Position numbers and translations under genes: made by a program
In this document: piece after piece, positions 1-8,772 of the stretch
Numbering within the stretch: position 1 is the stretch's first letter
How the letters are laid out: every line of letters begins with the position of its first letter
DNA from: Arthrobacter alpinus
Lineage (GTDB): Bacteria; Actinomycetota; Actinomycetes; Actinomycetales; Micrococcaceae
Length of the DNA: 64,000 nucleotides
Reading direction: 5' to 3'
Assembly: GCF_900105965.1 (NCBI RefSeq)
Contig: NZ_FNTV01000001.1
Coordinates: forward strand, 3,286,001 to 3,350,000
Notes under the pieces: model-generated
What the model saw: the letters and a program-made list of their open reading frames with translations, nothing else
Database searches by the model: none
Told to the model about the DNA's origin: nothing

Positions 1-1
1 C

Positions 2-343
2 GGGCTCATGGTGCTCGGAATGGTAATTTCGGCACTGGTCCTGCTGCCCGGTTGGCCCGTGTGGATTGCCTGGCTGGGTTGGTCCGCGGCCGGATTTGGC
101 ATTGGTTTGGCATATCCCACGCAGTCGGTGATGGTGCTCGCCGAGTCAGAGCCCCATGAGCAAGGCACCAACGCCTCGGCCCTGCAATTGAGTGAGACGC
201 TGCTGACGGCCACGGCTCTGGGTGTTGTGGGTGCCGTGTTTGCCGCGCTTCTGACCGCGGGCGAGATGGGCTACGTCATGGCGTTTGGCGCGGCATGCGT
301 GCTGGCCGCGGCCACTCTCCTGGTCTCGCGTCGGGCCGCATAA
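2..343 (+). CDS. MFS transporter, C-terminal fragment
   Basis: The reading frame is open from the left edge of the window, so this is the end of a gene that starts outside it. The visible 113 residues hold three to four hydrophobic helices, with a glycine-rich segment (FGIGLAYPTQSVMVLAESEP) and a short cytoplasmic tail ending in SRRAA. This resembles the last helices of 12- or 14-helix major facilitator exporters. An ATG at position 8 lies inside a helix and is unlikely to be the true start. The substrate cannot be told from the fragment. It converges on the ABC exporter gene, with a hairpin between them. Confidence 0.7.
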   Translation, partial: GLMVLGMVISALVLLPGWPVWIAWLGWSAAGFGIGLAYPTQSVMVLAESEPHEQGTNASALQLSETLLTATALGVVGAVFAALLTAGEMGYVMAFGAACVLAAATLLVSRRAA

Positions 344-361
344 GTGCACATGACAGCAATA

Positions 362-399
362 TGGCCTGACGCTGGCGATACATCACCGCCGTCAGGCCA
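362..399. terminator. Bidirectional hairpin between convergent genes
   Basis: A 10-bp perfect stem (TGGCCTGACG at 362-371, CGTCAGGCCA at 390-399) encloses an 18-nt loop with a short inner GGCG/CGCC pairing. It sits between two converging genes. No clear T-run follows on either side. Confidence 0.55.
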
Positions 400-434
400 C
401 CTATGTGTCACTTCGCAGCGACGGAGCCTCAGCG

Positions 435-2327
435 CTACCTAACCGGTTCCAATTCGCCCTCAGCGTGCTCGCCTTCGCGGGCTGCCCGCAGTGCCGAGTA
501 AGCGCCCCCAGCCTCGCTCAGCTCGGCCGGGGTGCCTACCTCGCCTAACAGCCCGCCGGTGAGTACGGCGAGCTGGTGGGCATCCTCCACAGTGGAGAGC
601 CGGTGAGCGATGGTCAGCGTGGTTCGGCCAACAGCCAGGTGGTCGAGAGCCAGTTGCACGGCGGCTTCCGTGGTGTTGTCCAGGGCGGAGGTGGCCTCGT
701 CCAGAACCAGTACACGCGGATTGCGCAGGATGGTGCGGGCAATGGCCAGGCGCTGCTGCTCTCCGCCGGAGAAGCGGTGACCGCGGGCACCCACCATGGT
801 GTCCAGCCCCTCAGGGAGTCCGGCCACAAGGTCTGCGATTTGTGCAGAAGCCAAGGCCTTCCAGAGGGTGGCATCGTCGGCGGCCGGCGCGGCCAGCAGC
901 AGGTTTTCGCGGATGGAGGCGTGCGTCAAGTAGCTCTCCTGGGACACGACGCCCACAATGCGAGCCAGCGTGTCCGGGGCAATATCGCGTACGTCAACTC
1001 CGTCGATGGTGACGCGGCCGGCCGTGACATCGTGCAGTCGCGGCAGCAGCGCACCCAGCGTGGACTTGCCGGAACCGGTGGGCCCAACCACTGCGGTGGT
1101 GGTGCCGGCGGCAAGCGCAAGGTTGATGCCGCTCAGGACTTCAGTGCCGCCGTCGTACGCAAAATGAACGTTCTCAAAGCGGACCTCGCCGCGAACCGTG
1201 GCTGGATCCAGCGCAACAGGCTTCTTCGGGGCGGTGATGTCCGGGACCATGTCCAGGTATTCAAAGATGCGGCTGAACAGGGCCATGGCGCTGACCCACT
1301 GGACGCCCAGGTTCAGCAGCCCCATGATGGGGCGGAAGATGGTGGATTGCAGGGCCGTGAAGGCCACGATCGTGCCGATGCTCAAGGTGCTCCCCGGCAG
1401 GCCGCCGGCAAAGTAGATCAGCGCGGGGATGGCGGAGAAGATGATGCTCATGGTGGCCATGCGCCAGCGTCCGGCCAGCTGTGACCGCAATTCCAGGCCG
1501 ATCAGGTGTTCGGAGCTTTCGGTGTAGCGCGCGGCGTCACGGCCCGTGGTGCCGAGGGTTTTGGCCAGGCGCACTCCGGAGATGCTCAGCCCCTCCTCCA
1601 CGTAGGTGTTCATGGTGGCGAGCTCGGCTTGCATGGTTGAGGTGATGTCACGCCGGAGCAGGGCCACGCGGCGAGAGAACCAGACCGCCGGTGGGATGAC
1701 GATCAGCGAAAGCAGGGAAAGCTGCGGCGAGAGGACGATCATGGCGGCGGCGGTGGCCACGGCGGTTGTCACGTTGGACGCAATGCCGGTGGCCGTGGAC
1801 GTGATGACGGACTGCATGCCGGAGATGTCGTTGTTCAGCCGCGATTGCACCTCGCCGCTGCGGGTCCGGGTGAAGAATGCGAGCGATTGTTTCTGCAGGT
1901 GCGTGAACAGCCGGGTGCGCAGCGTGTGCATGATTTTTTGCCCCATGCCGGTGGTCATCCAAGTCTGGATCACGCCGATGAAGGCGGTTGCGGCGGCCAC
2001 GGCGATCATGGCGCCGGCCAGCAGGCCAAGCAGCCGCAGGTCTTTGTGCGGCAGCGCGTTGTCGATGATGCCGCGGACCAAGAATGGTTGCGCGAGCCCA
2101 ACAATGCTGGACACGCTGATGAGAATCACGACGATGGCGATGGTCGCCTTGTGCGGTGTGAACAGGGCCGCGATGCGTTTCAGGCCGACGGGGTGCAGCT
2201 TGAGCTGCTTTTTGTCGGCTGGGTTGATTCGGCCGGGGCCGCGGCCGCCAAAGGCTTCGCGGCTGTTGACGTTAGGAGTGCCGGTGTCTTCACGGCCAGG
2301 TTGTTGAGTTCGGGTTGTCTCCCTCAT
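435..2327 (-). CDS. ABC multidrug exporter, fused permease-ATPase half-transporter
   Basis: This 630-residue protein has an N-terminal hydrophilic stretch, a six-helix type-1 exporter domain (about 45-340) and an ATPase domain (about 370-600). Walker A GPTGSGKST lies near residue 414, the signature FSGGEQQRLAIAR near 519 and Walker B VLVLDEATSALD near 542, followed by the H-loop TIAHRLST. Such half-transporters dimerise in the membrane and export drugs or lipids. I chose ATG 2327 because GGAGGT stands 7 nt upstream; an in-frame TTG at 2342 would leave that site inside the gene. It is divergent from a MarR regulator, the usual arrangement for repressor-controlled efflux. The signature begins with F instead of the common L. 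Confidence 0.9.
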   Translation of the reverse strand: MRETTRTQQPGREDTGTPNVNSREAFGGRGPGRINPADKKQLKLHPVGLKRIAALFTPHKATIAIVVILISVSSIVGLAQPFLVRGIIDNALPHKDLRLLGLLAGAMIAVAAATAFIGVIQTWMTTGMGQKIMHTLRTRLFTHLQKQSLAFFTRTRSGEVQSRLNNDISGMQSVITSTATGIASNVTTAVATAAAMIVLSPQLSLLSLIVIPPAVWFSRRVALLRRDITSTMQAELATMNTYVEEGLSISGVRLAKTLGTTGRDAARYTESSEHLIGLELRSQLAGRWRMATMSIIFSAIPALIYFAGGLPGSTLSIGTIVAFTALQSTIFRPIMGLLNLGVQWVSAMALFSRIFEYLDMVPDITAPKKPVALDPATVRGEVRFENVHFAYDGGTEVLSGINLALAAGTTTAVVGPTGSGKSTLGALLPRLHDVTAGRVTIDGVDVRDIAPDTLARIVGVVSQESYLTHASIRENLLLAAPAADDATLWKALASAQIADLVAGLPEGLDTMVGARGHRFSGGEQQRLAIARTILRNPRVLVLDEATSALDNTTEAAVQLALDHLAVGRTTLTIAHRLSTVEDAHQLAVLTGGLLGEVGTPAELSEAGGAYSALRAAREGEHAEGELEPVR

Positions 2328-2379
2328 GGGCGCCACCTCCAATGGTGTGCGGGGTGCGGGACTCGCACCAACTAATACA

Positions 2380-2419
2380 GAGGTTACCTCACTATGTGGT
2401 TAGCTGTCAACTTTAGTAT
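2380..2419. promoter_or_regulatory. Divergent promoter and operator, ABC exporter / marR
   Basis: GAGGTTACCTC (2380-2390) is an odd-length palindrome. On the minus strand TTGACA (2410-2405) is followed after 18 nt by TAACCT, a good promoter for the exporter that overlaps the palindrome. On the plus strand TAGTAT (2414-2419) stands 9 nt before the marR ATG, giving at most a 2-3 nt leader. MarR binding here is inferred from position. Confidence 0.5.
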
Positions 2420-2428
2420 GCTGGTGCC

Positions 2429-2866
2429 ATGGCCCCTCATGATGACTCACCCGATCTCGGCGAACTGTTTCACGCGGCATTCCGCGGTTTGCGCCGCACC
2501 TGGGCCGAACAATTGGCGCCCTGGGAGCTGACCCCTCATCAGTGGCGGGCGCTCATGACGCTGATGCGGCATCGGCCCGAGGCAGGCCCATGCGATGTCC
2601 GGCTCAAGGACTTGGCGGAACGCCTGCGCATAGCTCCGCGGTCAGCCACCGAGGTTGTGGATCAGCTGGAAACAAAGGGACTGGTACGCCGCGACCCCGA
2701 TCCCACCGACAGGCGGGCCACCCTGATTGTGCCCACCGAGGCCGGGCTGGAGCTGTACAACAGCATCCGCATTGAACGCCGAGACAAGTCCAACGAGTAT
2801 TTTGCGCGGCTCGGCGACGAGGACCGGGCTGAACTGGCCCGCATATTGGATCAACTGCGGGGCTAG
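2429..2866 (+). CDS. MarR-family transcriptional regulator
   Basis: The protein has 145 residues, the normal MarR length. It carries a winged helix-turn-helix in the middle (LKDLAERLRIAPRSATEVVD) and the beta-wing motif DPTDRRATLIVPTEAG, which is diagnostic of the family. MarR proteins act as dimeric repressors released by phenolic or drug-like ligands. Its divergent position next to a multidrug ABC exporter makes that gene, and its own promoter, the likely targets. There is no ribosome site; a TAGTAT box ends 9 nt before ATG, so the transcript is probably leaderless or nearly so. Confidence 0.9.
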   Translation: MAPHDDSPDLGELFHAAFRGLRRTWAEQLAPWELTPHQWRALMTLMRHRPEAGPCDVRLKDLAERLRIAPRSATEVVDQLETKGLVRRDPDPTDRRATLIVPTEAGLELYNSIRIERRDKSNEYFARLGDEDRAELARILDQLRG

Positions 2867-2883
2867 CTCTTGAGCTCTCAACG

Positions 2884-2947
2884 AAGACGGGGCCACCCCG
2901 CGAGAACGGACATTCAAACACCCGTTTTCGCGAGTTGACCCCGTTTT
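2884..2947. terminator. Hairpin between convergent marR and VOC genes
   Basis: An outer pairing AAGACGGGG/CCCCGTTTT and an inner pairing CGCGAgAACGG/CCGTTtTCGCG form a long imperfect stem. The downstream arm ends in TTTT on the plus strand. It sits between convergent genes. Confidence 0.6.
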
Positions 2948-2972
2948 GGCGGCTTCTCGTTTAGTGGCGCGA

Positions 2973-3386
2973 CTACGCCTGAGGCGCTTCGGCGATGTTG
3001 ACGAGCCACGGAACACCGAATTTATCGGTCAGCATGCCGAAGGTGTCGCCCCAGGGAGCCTTGGTCAGCTGCTCGGCGATGGTTGCGCCGTCGGCCAGCT
3101 TGTCCCACCAGCCACGGAGCACGGCTTCATCGTCACCGGAGAGGGACACACTGGAATTGGGTGAGAACTCCATGTGTGAGGGGACATCGGCACCCATAAG
3201 GACAACGTCGTTGTCACCCGTCAGCATGCCGTGCATGATCTTGTCCTTCTCCGCCGGCTCCTGGGTGGCTTGGAAGTCGCCGAACGTACTCAGCTCGAGC
3301 GTGCCACCAAAGACGCTCTGATAGAACTCCATGGCGTCGCGGGCGGTGTCCTGGAAGTTCAAATACGGGTTAAGTCGCGTGGTCAT
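2973..3386 (-). CDS. VOC-superfamily (PhnB/glyoxalase-like) protein
   Basis: The protein has 137 residues from ATG 3386, which has AAGGAG 7 nt upstream; a longer frame reaching 3485 lacks such a site. It begins TTRLNPYLNFQDTARDAMEFYQSVFGG, the standard opening of PhnB-like vicinal-oxygen-chelate proteins, and ends with the GDTFGMLTDKFGVPWLVNI strand typical of the fold. Members of this group are small dimeric proteins, often of unknown substrate, and the true activity cannot be assigned. It lies 105 nt downstream of the siderophore operon on the same strand but has its own ribosome site, so cotranscription is only possible. Confidence 0.85.
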   Translation of the reverse strand: MTTRLNPYLNFQDTARDAMEFYQSVFGGTLELSTFGDFQATQEPAEKDKIMHGMLTGDNDVVLMGADVPSHMEFSPNSSVSLSGDDEAVLRGWWDKLADGATIAEQLTKAPWGDTFGMLTDKFGVPWLVNIAEAPQA

Positions 3387-3491
3387 GATGCTGCTCCTTG
3401 ATGTATTCGTGGAGAAAAGGAAAACCCGATCGGGATGAGTGAAATTATGCCTCGATTGGTAGGCCCTGTCAGCAGTTGTCCACAACTTGCC

Positions 3492-4499
3492 CTAGGAAAG
3501 CGCTTGGCCTTTGCGCCAGTAGCCCATGAACGCCACCGCGTTCCTGTCCATGCCGACATCACGGACCAGATAGCGGCGCAACTCGCGGATGGTTGCAGCT
3601 TCCCCGGCAATCCAGGCGTACAGTCCATGGCCTGCCGCCGCAACGGGGGTTTCCCACAAAATGGTGGCGTCAACATCAACGTCCTCGGGCTCCTCGCCGA
3701 GCTCGCAGGCGGCAGGGGCAATCAGTGCCCGGACCTGCCGGGACAGTTCAACACCGTGGTCCATCCCGTCACGGGCCAACCAACGAATTTCCATGTTGGC
3801 CGGCGATGAAATCGCCAGGAAGTCGCCCTTCGTAGGGACCTCCAAAACTGCGTGGCCGCTGACGTGGGCCGGGAGTGTTTCGAGAATCGCGGCAATGGCA
3901 GGAACTGCCGTCTCATCCCCTACCAGCAACAAGCGCTCCGCCTCCCCCGGCGCAAACTCAATGCCGAGGCAGTCTCCCCAGCGCGCGCACGGGCCAACGA
4001 GCATCAACGAGTCCCCGGGAATTGCTGCGGCGGCCCATTCGGCGGCCGGCCCGGACCCACCGTGGAGGTGCAGCACAAAGTCAATGTCCATTTCCGCCGC
4101 AATGGCGGGCTGGTCCCCGTGAGCAGGTACCGCCGGACGCAGGGCCCGGGCCGTGTAGGTGCGCATGACTCCGCGCACCGACTCATCCACAGCGAGCCAG
4201 CTTTGGTACCAGTCGTCCTGCAGCGAGCCGCGAATGTTACTCAATTCGGGCAGCGCATGACCCGGTGCAGGAATCATGACCTTGACGCGCAGATCCAGCG
4301 TCTGGCCCTCGGCATTGGAGCCAAACAGGGCAAGATCGGTGCCGGTAAAGGTGATGCGCCGGAAGTGTTCGCTCAATTGAGTCACTGCGCTGACCTTCAG
4401 ATCGAAGGCCCGCATGGGCTTAATGGGGTCGTCCTCGAGAGAGCCGATGGAGGCCGCCTCTAGGCCAGTGGCGTTGTTTTCCAGGATTCCTGAACTCAT
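3492..4499 (-). CDS. Siderophore-interacting protein (SIP, FAD-dependent ferric-siderophore reductase)
   Basis: This 335-residue protein matches the ViuB/SIP family. The N-terminal FAD-binding barrel carries the RTYTAR motif, the central segment reads VGDETAVPAI, and the C-terminus carries ethe family signature AFMGYWRKGQA. SIP enzymes reduce ferric siderophores in the cytoplasm with NAD(P)H or ferredoxin, releasing iron after import. It is the last gene of the iron-siderophore operon, and its ATG overlaps the ATPase stop by 4 nt (ATGA). This context makes the role in siderophore iron release very likely. The N-terminus has an extra acidic stretch of about 25 residues. Confidence 0.92.
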   Translation of the reverse strand: MSSGILENNATGLEAASIGSLEDDPIKPMRAFDLKVSAVTQLSEHFRRITFTGTDLALFGSNAEGQTLDLRVKVMIPAPGHALPELSNIRGSLQDDWYQSWLAVDESVRGVMRTYTARALRPAVPAHGDQPAIAAEMDIDFVLHLHGGSGPAAEWAAAAIPGDSLMLVGPCARWGDCLGIEFAPGEAERLLLVGDETAVPAIAAILETLPAHVSGHAVLEVPTKGDFLAISSPANMEIRWLARDGMDHGVELSRQVRALIAPAACELGEEPEDVDVDATILWETPVAAAGHGLYAWIAGEAATIRELRRYLVRDVGMDRNAVAFMGYWRKGQALS

Positions 4500-5404
4500 G
4501 CCTGTGCTCCTTCTGCCGCAGGGGTCAACCGCGGCTCAACATCTGAAAATTTGTTTGCGGCGGCGTCTGCCAGCAGGGCCGCCCGGCGACCAATCGGGAC
4601 CACCATGGGCGTGCCAACCACCGGGTCCGCAACCACTACCGATTCCAGCCCGAACACGTCCTGCACCAGCGCGGCGGTCAACACCTCGGCCGGCGCCCCT
4701 TGGGCCACGATGGCCCCGGATTTCATGGCGATCAGGTGGTCGGCGTAGCGTGCGGCCAAGTTCAGGTCGTGCAAGACAATCGCCACGGTGATCCCGCGGC
4801 GGGCGTTGAGCTCGGACACCACATCCAAAACCTCCACCTGGTGTGCCAGATCAAGGTAGGTGGTGGGCTCATCCAACAGCAGGACATCCGTCTGCTGGGC
4901 CAGCGCCATGGCAATCCACACCCGCTGACGCTGCCCACCGGAAAGCTCATCAATGCTGCGCCCAGCCAGCTCGGCCGTGCCGGTGACGTTTAGCGCTGCG
5001 GCCACGGCGTCGTCGTCGGCCGGGGTCCACTGCCGGAACCAGCCCTGATGCGGGCTGCGTCCGCGTCCCACCAGATCTGCCACGCTGATGCCGTCCGGGG
5101 CAGTGGGGGTCTGCGGCAAGATGCCCAGTTCGCGGGCAAGTTCGCGTGTGGGGACCTTGTGGATGTCAGTCCCGTTCAGATGCACGACGCCGGCGCTGGG
5201 TTTGAGAAGCCTGGCCAGACCGCGCAGCAAGGTGGACTTGCCGCAGGCGTTGGCTCCCACAATGATGGTCACCTTGCCCGCGGGTAGCTCAACGGTGAGG
5301 TCTTGAACAATGGAGCGCTCACCGTAGCCCAGTGACAAGTCTCGGGCGGAGAGCGTTGCGGCAGGCTTCGCTAAATGAGCGGCATGAGCTGAATGGTCTG
5401 TCAT
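4496..5404 (-). CDS. Iron-siderophore ABC transporter ATP-binding protein (FecE/FepC type)
   Basis: The protein has 302 residues from ATG 5404, preceded by AAGGAGG. Walker A GANACGKSTLLRGL (about residue 50), signature LSGGQRQRVWIAMAL (about 153), Walker B DVLLLDEPTTYLDL (about 176) and the H-loop VLHDLNLAARYAD are all present. It energises the two neighbouring FecCD permeases for import of ferric siderophore. Walker A has A-C where most homologues have N-G-C or N-G-A, but the GKST core is intact. It sits one base after the preceding permease stop and overlaps the SIP gene, so translation is probably coupled. Confidence 0.95.
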   Translation of the reverse strand: MTDHSAHAAHLAKPAATLSARDLSLGYGERSIVQDLTVELPAGKVTIIVGANACGKSTLLRGLARLLKPSAGVVHLNGTDIHKVPTRELARELGILPQTPTAPDGISVADLVGRGRSPHQGWFRQWTPADDDAVAAALNVTGTAELAGRSIDELSGGQRQRVWIAMALAQQTDVLLLDEPTTYLDLAHQVEVLDVVSELNARRGITVAIVLHDLNLAARYADHLIAMKSGAIVAQGAPAEVLTAALVQDVFGLESVVVADPVVGTPMVVPIGRRAALLADAAANKFSDVEPRLTPAAEGAQA

Positions 5405-5405
5405 C

Positions 5406-6458
5406 TCAGCCTCCTTGATTGGCGCGGTTGGATGAGATGAGCAGCCAGAGCAGGAAGGGTGCACCCAGTGCGCCCGTGACCACTCCGACGGGAAGCGAGG
5501 TTCCAGGAATGGCGTTGATGGCCGCGAAGTTGGCGGCAAGGACAATGGCCGAACCCACCAGGGCTGACAGCGGCAGGCTGGCCGCTCCCCCGTTAAGGCG
5601 TTTGGCAATGGGCCCGGACAAGAACGCCACGAAGGCGATGGGGCCAGCAGCCGCTGTGGGGAATGCGGCCAACAGCACGCCAACGATCGTCAGCATCAGG
5701 CGTGCCCGCGGGACATTGAGGCCCAACCCGGAGGCGGTATCGTCCCCCAGTGCCAGCCCGCGCAGATCGCGCGATCCCCCGGCAATAAAGGGCAGCAGCA
5801 GCGCCATCGCGACGGCCAGAATGCCTGTCCGCTCCCAGTTTGCCGAGTTCAGTGATCCCGTCAGCCATACCATGATGTCCTGGGCGTTGGTGATGTCAGC
5901 ACGCGATAGCAGAAAGGTGACGGCCGCCTGCATGAAGGCGGCCGCGCCAATGCCGATCAAGATCAGCCCGGTTCCGCCGCGCCCGCGAGCCAAGGCCGTA
6001 ATCAGCAGGGCCACAAGCAGTGCGCCAATGATCGCCGCAACGGATACGCCCGCACCGCGCACACCGAAGAGCACCATGGCGGCAACGGCCGTGGCGCTGG
6101 CACCGTAGCTGATGCCGATGATGTCGGGGCTGGCGAGGGGATTTCGCAGCATGGACTGAAAAATGGTGCCAGCCATGCCGAAGGAGGCGCCGGCCAACAG
6201 GCCCAGCAGCGCCTGCGGTAGCTTGTTTTCCATGACAATGAAGCTGGCCCCGGGAATGGTTTTCCCACCGAGCATGGCGAAGAAGTCGGGGATTGTGACG
6301 GTGTAGCTGCCGAGCAGAATATTGACGGCGAGCAAGGCAAATACCAGCAGGCCCAAGGTTCCGGTCACTAAAGTTCGACGCCGGCGGGGAGCCTTCCGCG
6401 CCTCACGCACCCAAGCGCCAGTGGCCGGAGCGGCAATGGTTTTCTCAAGCATGCTCAT
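5406..6458 (-). CDS. Iron-siderophore ABC transporter permease (FecCD family), second subunit
   Basis: The protein has 350 residues and about nine to ten membrane segments. Family motifs include PRNPLASPDIIGIS-like sequence (LRNPLASPDIIGISYGA), the LIGIGAAAF helix and GPIAFVAFLSGPIAKRL, the coupling region that touches the ATPase. It pairs with the other permease to form the BtuC/FecCD-type channel. The start overlaps the end of the upstream permease by 4 nt. In most FecCD proteins the coupling loop reads GPIGFVGLVVPH, as in the partner; here it is FVAFLSGP, a common variant in the second subunit. Confidence 0.94.
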   Translation of the reverse strand: MSMLEKTIAAPATGAWVREARKAPRRRRTLVTGTLGLLVFALLAVNILLGSYTVTIPDFFAMLGGKTIPGASFIVMENKLPQALLGLLAGASFGMAGTIFQSMLRNPLASPDIIGISYGASATAVAAMVLFGVRGAGVSVAAIIGALLVALLITALARGRGGTGLILIGIGAAAFMQAAVTFLLSRADITNAQDIMVWLTGSLNSANWERTGILAVAMALLLPFIAGGSRDLRGLALGDDTASGLGLNVPRARLMLTIVGVLLAAFPTAAAGPIAFVAFLSGPIAKRLNGGAASLPLSALVGSAIVLAANFAAINAIPGTSLPVGVVTGALGAPFLLWLLISSNRANQGG

Positions 6459-7576
6459 AGTTCTGCCCGCTTTCCGCGGCGCACTACGGCGATGAAGACT
6501 GGGGCGCCGATGAGTGCCGCGACAATGCCGGCGGGCACCTCACCGGGAAGCAACACCACACGCCCCAGAACATCGGCCAGCAGCAAGATGGACGGTGCGG
6601 CGAGCAGTGACAAAGGCAGCAGCCAGCGGTAATCCGATCCCACCAGCCCGCGCAAGAGGTGCGGGACCACCAGCCCAATAAAGCCAATGGGTCCGGCCAG
6701 CGCGGTGGCCGATCCGCAGAGCAGCACAATGCCAATAGCCGAGATGGCGCGGCCCAGCCCGGGGCGTTGACCCAGCCCGCGGGCCATGTCATCTCCCAAC
6801 GCCAAGGTGTTCAAGAGCCGCCCGGAGCTCAGCAGGATAAGCGCGCCAATCACCACAAAGGGCACGACAGCGAGTACGGATTCCCAGGATTTTCCGGCCA
6901 GTGCACCCACCTGCCAGCTGCGGAACAAATCCAGCGAGTTTTGGCTCGTGACCAGCATGGCGCTCATGAGTGATCCCATGCCTGCTGCCATCGCGGCCCC
7001 GGCCAGCGCCAACTTTACGGGCGTTGCGCCGCTGCGACCCAAACTAGCCACCGAGTACACCACCACGGCGGCAACAGCGCTGCCGATGAACGCAAACCAT
7101 AGGTAGCTCGAGACGCTGGCCGCGCCGAAGAAGAAGATGCCTGCCACCACGGCCAGTGAAGCGCCGGCGTTGACCCCAAGGATGCCGGGATCGGCCAATG
7201 GATTGCGGGCCACACCCTGCATGGAAGTTCCGGCCAGGCCAAGGGAAAGGCCAACCACCAGGCCCGCCACGGTTCGTACGATGCGCGAGGCAACCACGGC
7301 GTGATCACCATTGGTGGGGTCAAAACTCAGCAGGGCGTCCACAACGGTGGGTAGTGGAATGCTGCGCGCACCAACAGCAAGAGAGAGCAGGAAAATCAGG
7401 ACAAGGGCAGCAACAAGCGCCGCAAGCCACGCGAGGCGGCGGCGGTCGCTGATCGTCTGGGGACCGGCGGTCACCGTTGCGGCGCTACCTCCGGCAAGCC
7501 CCGCGGCCGCGAGGGAAGAGCGCGACGCCGTTTCCGGCGTCGTGCCTTTCCTCGCGGCAGCTGGTGCGCTTGTCAC
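6455..7576 (-). CDS. Iron-siderophore ABC transporter permease (FecCD family), first subunit
   Basis: The protein has 373 residues, with about 50 hydrophilic N-terminal residues followed by roughly ten membrane helices. Motifs are GVARNPLADPGILGVNAGA near the N-terminal third, LALGDDMARGLGQ, and the classic coupling loop GPIGFIGLVVPHLLR. It is the first permease after the binding protein gene, separated from it by 10 nt, and overlaps the next permease by 4 nt. Together with the second permease and the ATPase it would import ferric siderophore delivered by the lipoprotein. Confidence 0.94.
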   Translation of the reverse strand: MTSAPAAARKGTTPETASRSSLAAAGLAGGSAATVTAGPQTISDRRRLAWLAALVAALVLIFLLSLAVGARSIPLPTVVDALLSFDPTNGDHAVVASRIVRTVAGLVVGLSLGLAGTSMQGVARNPLADPGILGVNAGASLAVVAGIFFFGAASVSSYLWFAFIGSAVAAVVVYSVASLGRSGATPVKLALAGAAMAAGMGSLMSAMLVTSQNSLDLFRSWQVGALAGKSWESVLAVVPFVVIGALILLSSGRLLNTLALGDDMARGLGQRPGLGRAISAIGIVLLCGSATALAGPIGFIGLVVPHLLRGLVGSDYRWLLPLSLLAAPSILLLADVLGRVVLLPGEVPAGIVAALIGAPVFIAVVRRGKRAEL

Positions 7577-7586
7577 GAATGAATCC

Positions 7587-8642
7587 TTAGGCCTTGTCTG
7601 CTGCCTCTGCCAACTGAGGCAGGAACGCGTCCAGGGCCCAGGGCAGGCTCAGGGGAGATGAAGCCGAAATGGCCAGGGTCAGCATCTCGTCGCTGTCGGC
7701 AACGAAGGCGCCGCTCTTGACGGCAGGGATCTGGCCCAGGAGGGGATCCTTGGCGATGGCTTCCTTGGTCTTGTTGTCCGGAACCCAGCTGACGAATACC
7801 TGGGAATCAAGCTCGTTGGCCTTTTCGGCGGACCACGGGAGGTAGAACTCCTTGGTGCCCTTTTCGGCCGCCACCACAACAGGTGCCAGCTTCATGCCAA
7901 TGCTCGTGAGGAACTTGGGACGGTTGTCGCCGGAAAGGTAAACGTTGACGCCGTCGCTCTTGGCCGGCTCAAGGTTGCCGTAGATGAAGGTCTTGCCAGC
8001 GATTTGCGGGTACTTGGCAGCCTGATCGGCAATGGTCTTCTCGGTCGCTGCGATGAGCTCCTTGGCTGCTGCCGACTTGCCCAGAGCTGCGCCGATCATG
8101 GTGGTGGAATCCTGCCATGAGGTGCCGTAGGCGGCCTCCGGGAAAGCGATGACGGGGGCGATCTTGCTGAGCTTGTCGTAGTCTTCCTGCGTCAGACCCG
8201 AGTAGGCAGCGAGGATGATGTCAGGGGTGGTCTTGGCGATCTCGGTGAAGTTAATGCCATCAGCCTCGGAGTACGTTGCCGGTGCCTTGTCGCTGCCAAT
8301 GGCGGCCCCGGCCTTTTCCAGCGCGGCGTCCTTCCACGCGGTGGAGAACTGCTCATTGCCGCCCCATTCGTTCTTGGGCATACCCACGGGGACAACGCCC
8401 AGGGCAATGGCAACATCGTCATTGACCCAGGAAACGGTGGCCACGCGTACGGGGGCGGCCTTGATGACGGTCTCACCGTAGATGTGCTTGACGGTGACGG
8501 GGAAGGTATCGGCAGATGCCTGCGTGCCCTGCGAGCCGGATTCGCCCACGGCGCCCGTTGAGCAGCCGGCCAGGCCCACTCCCAAGGCCGCAACCGATGC
8601 AAAAAGGCCCAGCTTCAGAGACTGACGACGTGAAAATTCCAA
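7587..8642 (-). CDS. Iron-siderophore ABC transporter substrate-binding lipoprotein
   Basis: The signal sequence has RRQSLKLGLF then a hydrophobic core and lipobox LAGC, so the mature protein is lipid-anchored outside the membrane. The body fits the class III (FepB/FhuD) binding fold: VRVATVSWVNDDVAIALGV near the start, PDIILAAYSGLTQEDYDKLSKIAPV in the middle. I prefer the TTG start at 8642 (351 residues) because AGGAA stands 6 nt upstream. An ATG at 8681 is in frame but nearly touches the iron box and has no ribosome site. It is the first gene of the five-gene uptake operon. Confidence 0.9.
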   Translation of the reverse strand: MEFSRRQSLKLGLFASVAALGVGLAGCSTGAVGESGSQGTQASADTFPVTVKHIYGETVIKAAPVRVATVSWVNDDVAIALGVVPVGMPKNEWGGNEQFSTAWKDAALEKAGAAIGSDKAPATYSEADGINFTEIAKTTPDIILAAYSGLTQEDYDKLSKIAPVIAFPEAAYGTSWQDSTTMIGAALGKSAAAKELIAATEKTIADQAAKYPQIAGKTFIYGNLEPAKSDGVNVYLSGDNRPKFLTSIGMKLAPVVVAAEKGTKEFYLPWSAEKANELDSQVFVSWVPDNKTKEAIAKDPLLGQIPAVKSGAFVADSDEMLTLAISASSPLSLPWALDAFLPQLAEAADKA

Positions 8643-8683
8643 TGCATTTCCTAACGGTGACCTAAGACGAAGGCTTGCCATGC

Positions 8684-8702
8684 TTAGGCAAGCCTTAGCT
8701 AC
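8684..8702 (-). promoter_or_regulatory. IdeR/DtxR-like iron box upstream of siderophore operon
   Basis: TTAGGCAAGCCTTAGCTAC matches about 14 of 19 positions of the DtxR/IdeR consensus TTAGGTTAGSCTAACCTAA. It stands about 40 nt upstream of the chosen TTG start of the siderophore-binding protein. A second, weaker TTAGGTCACCGTTAGG lies between it and the start. Iron-bound IdeR would repress the operon. Confidence 0.7.
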
Positions 8703-8772
8703 ACTACGGCATTAAAATCCATTAGGAAACATTTTGCTGCCCTATTGTAACTATGGGCAATGTCACACTTTC

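Noticed and set aside
8643..8681. ATG 8681 as the siderophore-binding protein start
   Set aside because: It lies 2 nt from the iron box and has no ribosome site; TTG 8642 has AGGAA at the right distance and leads directly to the RR signal.
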